Origin: Acanthosepion pharaonis
Lineage: Eukaryota > Mollusca > Cephalopoda > Sepiida > Sepiidae
Direction of reading: 5' to 3'
Assembly (NCBI GenBank): GCA_903632075.3
Contig: CAHIKZ030001813.1
Coordinates: forward strand, 5,688,501-5,752,500
DNA: 64,000 nt
Below are positions 59,628 through 64,000 of this stretch, in pieces. A program made the translations under genes and the position numbers. Every line of letters begins with the position of its first letter. Position 1 is the first letter of the stretch. The notes below the pieces were generated by a model. It saw only the letters and a list, made by a program, of their open reading frames with translations. It ran no database searches and had not been told where the DNA came from.

Positions 59628-60549
59628 TCAACAAACTGTATATTTATGCCCTTTATTTCCACACGATTTGCAGAATTTATTTTTGTACCAACACACGTCT
59701 TTGGTATGACTTTTTTTTCCACACGTCTCACATTTTTGTACCTTTTTGGCGTTTGGAGTTTTTCGAGTTTTTACGTGTCGAACATTAGCAACACTTTTCT
59801 CCTCAATTTGAATATTGTCCCTTTTTTACGTTTATGAGACGTTGGCATTCTTCGGTTACCCTTTGTAATGTTATATTCGAGTCTTGCTCGACCATTACTA
59901 ATATTCTCAACCTAATTTCTTTATATTTAGGATCAGTTAGTCCTTGAAGAAAAATTAGGCACTTGAATACATCTTTGGTTATTTCTTCTAACTTGAATTG
60001 TTCAACCAGAGAGTTCACTGTTCCTGCGTATGTCACAAAATCCTCGTTATCTGCTTTAACGATGTTTAGGCATTTGTATCGCGTGTGGAACAGACTATTC
60101 CTTTCATCAAATATTTTTGACAGAATACTTATTGTTTCTTCAAACGAAACTTCTTCTGGTTTTCTGGGCAATATCAAGTTTGAGTACTTCCTATTCTCGT
60201 TTGTCCCTAGTTTCTGTACTAGTAATGTTACTCGTTCCTCATCCGACCAATGTTGACATCTCTTGGTAAATATAGTTTGAAACGTTTAAAATGCTGGAAA
60301 TGTAATGCCCGAATCAGGATCATAAATAAATTCGGATAATGAATTTGTTATTCCTTGGCAGAAAAAACAGTATTTTTCTTTCTCCAGTCGCCTGCTCCAA
60401 AACTTTTTGAGACTTTTTTGCTGTTGCAATATTTGTTGTTGTAAGTCTAGGTGCTGTTTTTGTTGCTGTTGTTGTAACTCTTGATACTGTTGTTGTTGCT
60501 GTTGTAAGCTTGTACACAGCATTTTAGTCATTTCGACTAATTGCTCCAT
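59628..60549 (-). pseudogene. Gypsy Gag with Gln-rich coil and two zinc knuckles
   Basis: From Met at 60,549 (MEQLVEMTKMLC) the N-terminus is a Gln-rich stretch, probably coiled coil. The capsid-like region follows (FEETISILSKIFDERNSLFH near 60,130). Two CCHC knuckles lie near 59,740 and 59,660: CETCGKKSHTKDVC and CKSCGNKGHKYTVC. A TGA stop at 59,628-59,630 follows the second knuckle at once. Frame breaks lie near 60,420 and 59,800. An upstream Met at 60,627 is possible but would add an A/T-run-encoded segment. Confidence 0.85.
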
Positions 60550-60773
60550 CCTTATTTTAGAATTCGGCAAAACAACAAAAAAAAAAATTTTTTTTTTTTT
60601 TAGACAGTTAACACTCTCAACAAACAATTTACAGCCGTAATATTTTTACAACCCATAATTCTTACTTGAATAATTATTAGACCGGCTCGTATTTGAGTCG
60701 CAGTTCAATATATATTTTTCAAATCACAATTTAAAGTAAAAATTCTTACTTTTCAAAAAGTTTCCTTTTGACT
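60550..60773 (-). other. Gypsy leader, left of the nested insertion
   Basis: AT-rich untranslated leader of the Gypsy element between gag and the nested LTR element. Confidence 0.75.
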
Positions 60774-60964
60774 TGTGACGTGGTTGTCTCAGGGTTGATC
60801 CATTGGTCACGGCACCACATGTGACGTGGTTGTCTCAGGGTTGATCCGTTGGTCACGGCACCACATGTGACGTGGTTGTCTCAGGGTTGATCCGTTGGTC
60901 ACGGCACCACATGTGACGGTTACACACCTGGCCCAGGGTTGAATCCCTTGGTTACGGCGCCAAC
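60774..60964 (-). repeat. PBS tandem array of the nested LTR element
   Basis: Three 46-base units (60,774, 60,820, 60,866), each starting TGTGACGTGGTTGTCTCAGG and ending CACGGCACCACA. A fourth, 53-base unit (60,912-60,964) starts TGTGACGGTTAC and ends TTACGGCGCCAAC against the LTR. Each unit starts like the LTR (TGTGACG) and holds a TTGAATCCC/TTGATCCGT T-arm-like block and a ...CCA-type end. Confidence 0.93.
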
Positions 60965-61195
60965 TGTGACGTCGTTCCTCCTGGTCGCTCCTCCTGGTTC
61001 CAAGCGTGCCGCTCCAACCCCTTGGTTAGATGATCACCAGCCTCGCCTTTCCCAACTCGCTTCCAATACCTGGTTCCTGAAGCAACTGTACTGATCTCTG
61101 GTCTGTCTACCCACGCTGTGTTTAGATCTTAGACAGACGGGACCAGCAGGGATTGGGGCCCGATACAAGTTGAGTTCGACGGGGTGGCAAAACAC

Positions 61196-61226
<31 letters not shown>

Positions 61227-63003
61227 CTCACGAGACAAAAAGATTGCTGATAAAAAAAAGGGTAACAACCTTTTATATCTAATGTCCGTTACATAAAAAC
61301 AAAATTGTCCTCATTTCCCGACCCGCTCTGTGGACTATGGCACCAAGCTTCTATCACACAACCTAAAGATTTCGAATTGCCTACTCTTTAGAATTGTGTA
61401 TGTCGGAGTGTGGTTTAGTTCGACACTGGGGCTAATTTCTATCGATCATTCGCAGTTGATTCTTCTCTTCGACTTGAGTTGTATTTCTTCTTCTTCGTCG
61501 ACTTAGATAGAACTTCTCTTGTCTTCGACTTGGGCTGGATCTTCTCTGCGGCTTTCGAGTAATCTTCTTCTTTGTCCACTTGGGCTGGAAGTTCTCTTGT
61601 CTTCGACTTGGGTGGAAAGGATTTTTTGTTTCGACTTGGGTGGAAGGATTTCTTGCCGCAACTCAGCCGCTTCTCTCTGTCGTCCGAGGTGATCTCTTCT
61701 CGCTGCCGTCCGGGGCTGAACTCATGTCTTCGACTTGGGCTGGAAGGATTTCTTGTCTGAGGATTCTTTTGCCCGCAAAGGGGCGAGTGAATCGGGCCTG
61801 ATGCCCGCGTTCAGGCTCTTTCCCTTCCCGCGGTCCAGCTGCAACTCATTTCTGTCGACTGGGGTCCTGCTTTTATTGACGCCGCAACAAAACGGGGTGG
61901 GTTTGTCGGCGTCAGGGGGTTTCTCGATAATTCCAATAGCCGCATTATTTCTGTCTTCCCATTATCGCTATTGTTTTCACCCCCTACTTCCTCACAGTGC
62001 CTTTGGTGAGGAGGCGACACCCATCTTTCCCGGTCCCTCGATGTCAGGTGACCGCTCTCGACCAATGATTCCTGATCGAGCATTTCTCCTCCTCTCTCCT
62101 GTATGCCACGTGACCGTTTCCGACCAATTGTTATTGATCGAGCATCCTTTCTCCTCCTTTCGGGCGTGGTTTACATCGTTCTTGTTTTAAAAAAACAAAA
62201 TCAATTTTGCCCTTTTTTCGCACGTACAAAAAAAATGACAATCTTGGCCTTTTTCTCACCTGGGCTCTGTCAAAACAGCCTGCCGCTAATTAGATGTGAC
62301 TTCAGGAAAGAATATTGGCGCCATCTGTGAGCTGAGACAATCGTTTTTTTTTCACCTCTTGTTTTTTGTCAGACCCGACAGTCAGAAAATCTTAATTATC
62401 TACATTGAAAATGTCCCCACTTTATTATCGTGGGTTTCCAATTCTTAATAGGTCAGGATCTGTATACAGTTCCACCGGTCACTCCCCTCAACCCAAAAGA
62501 CACTTTTTCTCCGATTAAAAAATTTCGTTTCTATTGTTCTAAAAAAGAAATTCCCCTTTCTCCAATTTGACAATGAGTCTTTCCACGCATAAAAAGTAGG
62601 CTAGGTGCTTTGACCGATATTCTTATCAATCCCAATACACTGTCATCAAGCCTGGTTCTTTTTCTCCCTCTAAATGATTTTTTCATTTCAAATAACAATT
62701 CTCTATTGTCTTTTAAAATTCGGCCAACACGCAGGCCAAGATATCTTTCTGACACCTATCTTCGCTTATGACCGGGTCATGCATCATCCATCTCTCTTTT
62801 TTTTTTTTTTTTCTTTCTTCCTCTTTCTTTCCCCTTCCTTCTTCTTTCCTTAGGATCGTCTAAGTACAACTTTAGTGAATTATTTTCAACTCAATTATTT
62901 TCGTAAAAAAAAAAAAAAAATCAACAACCTGTTTAATAAACCGAGTAAAAAAAAAAATTAAATCATATTTCTATGAATATTTCTAATAATGCAAGGTGCC
63001 ACA
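60774..63003 (-). mobile_element. LTR element copy 2, nested in the Gypsy leader
   Basis: Same family as 50,034-52,240. It carries a PBS array (60,774-60,964) and a LTR of about 2,039 bases (60,965-63,003, TGTGACGTCG to AGGTGCCACA). The flanks are GACTT on both sides (60,770-60,774 and 63,004-63,008). The first base of the element overlaps the duplication, so the exact length is ambiguous. The Gypsy leader resumes on both sides. It has no coding capacity. Confidence 0.82.
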
Positions 63004-63008
63004 GACTT

Positions 63009-63292
63009 GTGACAAACCGAAAAATTCGTTCAGCGTATATATATATATTTTTTTTTTCTTCAAGTAAATACGTTGCACAATCCTTCGTCGCTAACTGTTA
63101 TGGTTAGGCGTACGAAAAGTTTTTTTTTTTTTTTTTCAAGTAAGTACGTTCGAATCCTCGTTCAGCAACTGTTATGGTTAGACGTACGAAAAGTTTTTTC
63201 GTGTAAGTTTCGAATCCTCCTTCGCCAACTGTTATAGTTAGGCGACGTGAAAAAGTTTTTCCGTGTGAGTTTTGAATCCTCGTTAAGCCAAC
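63009..63292 (-). repeat. Gypsy leader with a tandem PBS array
   Basis: Units start at 63,096, 63,170 and 63,230, then the LTR itself at 63,293. Each starts TGTTAT(G/A)GTTAG and is preceded by a tRNA-3'-end-like block: CAATCCTTCGTCGCTAAC, TTCGAATCCTCGTTCAGCAA, TTCGAATCCTCCTTCGCCAA and TTGAATCCTCGTTAAGCCAA respectively. Unit spacing is 74, 60 and 63 bases. The copy beside the LTR is the one expected to act as the PBS. Confidence 0.88.
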
Positions 63293-63558
63293 TGTTATAT
63301 CTCGTCGCCAGTCGTTATATATCTAAAAAAGATATAATAACAAAGTAAACCCGAATGGTGGTTTAAATAATAATACTTTATATCGGAATGTAGGAATGTC
63401 AAAATACAGAGACAGAGTAGGAGTAAGCTAACCATCAATGGTGTAGTCCTCGAAGACCTTTGTTGTCGCTCTGTTGATCCCCTCGACTGTTTACTGTGGT
63501 CGAACTTTATCGGCACCCGGAACGTCCATTTATATTGGGGAAGTCAGGTTATTTCATC

Positions 63559-63564
<6 letters not shown>
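63293..63564 (-). mobile_element. Gypsy 5' LTR
   Basis: 272 bases with TG...CA borders, matching 56,135-56,409. It is followed by the AT microsatellite that forms the target site. Confidence 0.93.

Positions 63565-63606
<42 letters not shown>
63565..63606. repeat. (AT)n microsatellite
   Basis: About 20 dinucleotides adjoining the Gypsy 5' LTR. Continuation of the target seen at 56,121-56,134. Confidence 0.95.
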
Positions 63607-63608
<2 letters not shown>

Positions 63609-63629
63609 CTTAAAAACTGCCCTATAGGC

Positions 63630-64000
63630 TAGCATTTAAGCTATCTCTTGCCAAGGTCTCTTAATTGGGCCTTCGGCTTGTTCAGGATTTTGAGAGTACT
63701 TAAGTCGTTGCATATTCTCAGCATTGGAAGCTTTCCTAGCTGCCATTTGGTCTAGGTTATCATTTCTTTTTATCACTGTAGACTTGGCTCTTTTGATTAC
63801 AATCTGGTCCTCTGTTGGTGGAGATTTCCTTTTGCAAAGCATACCACTGCCATATGCATTAGGCAACAATAAACTACAGAAGAACTCAAAATTGATTGCT
63901 GCAATTAAGCATTGCATTAATATTTAAGCTTACCTTTTAAAAGTTCAACAATTCTTCTGCTGCCACTCAATTTAAAGACACTTTGATGTGCGTAGGTCCT
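63630..64000 (-). repeat. Dispersed repeat R1 with a basic reading frame
   Basis: 63,851-64,000 matches 10,390-10,540 and 32,625-32,766 (AGGCAACAATAAACTACAGA). The minus frame 63,917-63,636 (93 codons) is rich in Arg, Lys, Asn and Gln (KRAKSTVIKRNDNLDQMAAR, then KASNAENMQRL). This is like the basic repeats at the start of some Helitron or related element proteins, but I cannot name a domain. It continues past the window edge. Confidence 0.5.

Overview
This is AT-rich animal nuclear DNA with spliced genes, long introns packed with decayed transposons, many microsatellites and polymerase III-type short interspersed repeats (SINEs). It looks like a mollusc, and I favour a coleoid cephalopod because of the huge repeat-filled introns, abundant (TA)n runs and the mix of SINE and LINE families. 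That assignment is inference, since nothing here is species-diagnostic.

Host genes. Two conserved ciliary genes lie head to head. On the minus strand, four coding exons between 7,636 and 1,813 encode the N-terminus of ARMC9 (LisH domain onward). Every exon starts and ends in phase 0, giving 171 uninterrupted codons that run off the left edge. On the plus strand, the first two coding exons of NPHP4 (nephrocystin-4) lie at 23,548-23,673 and 54,090-54,233, separated by a 30.4 kb intron. An RFX-type X-box-like palindrome and a CACGTG E-box sit just upstream of the NPHP4 start codon. A full consensus X-box near 20,680 is a candidate ARMC9 promoter element. The 5' untranslated exon(s) of ARMC9 could not be placed.

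Repeats. About ten copies of one LINE family (called A here) and pieces of two others (B, C) are scattered through introns and the intergenic space. There are an internally deleted mariner-type element with intact ends (9,351-10,214), two other Tc1-like remnants, solo LTRs (7,831-8,302 and 28,795-29,707), and SINEs in which a full 5S-rRNA-derived head or a tRNA-like head is joined to the same body. A Helitron-like candidate repeat (R1) recurs at 8.3, 10.4-11.0, 32.0-33.0 and 63.6-64.0 kb.

Right end. A nearly complete but broken Ty3/Gypsy retrotransposon lies at 56,135-63,564 in minus orientation, within NPHP4 intron 2. Its order is 5' LTR at 63,293, a primer-binding-site array, Gag with two zinc knuckles, protease, reverse transcriptase, RNase H, integrase, a polypurine tract, and 3' LTR at 56,135. 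A second LTR element with a LTR of about 2 kb is nested in its leader (60,774-63,003), and another copy of that element stands alone at 50,034-52,240. In both families the LTR is flanked by tandem repeats whose unit is the LTR edge plus a PBS-like tRNA 3' end. This is the most unusual structure in the window. No operon, CRISPR, phage or bacterial content was seen.
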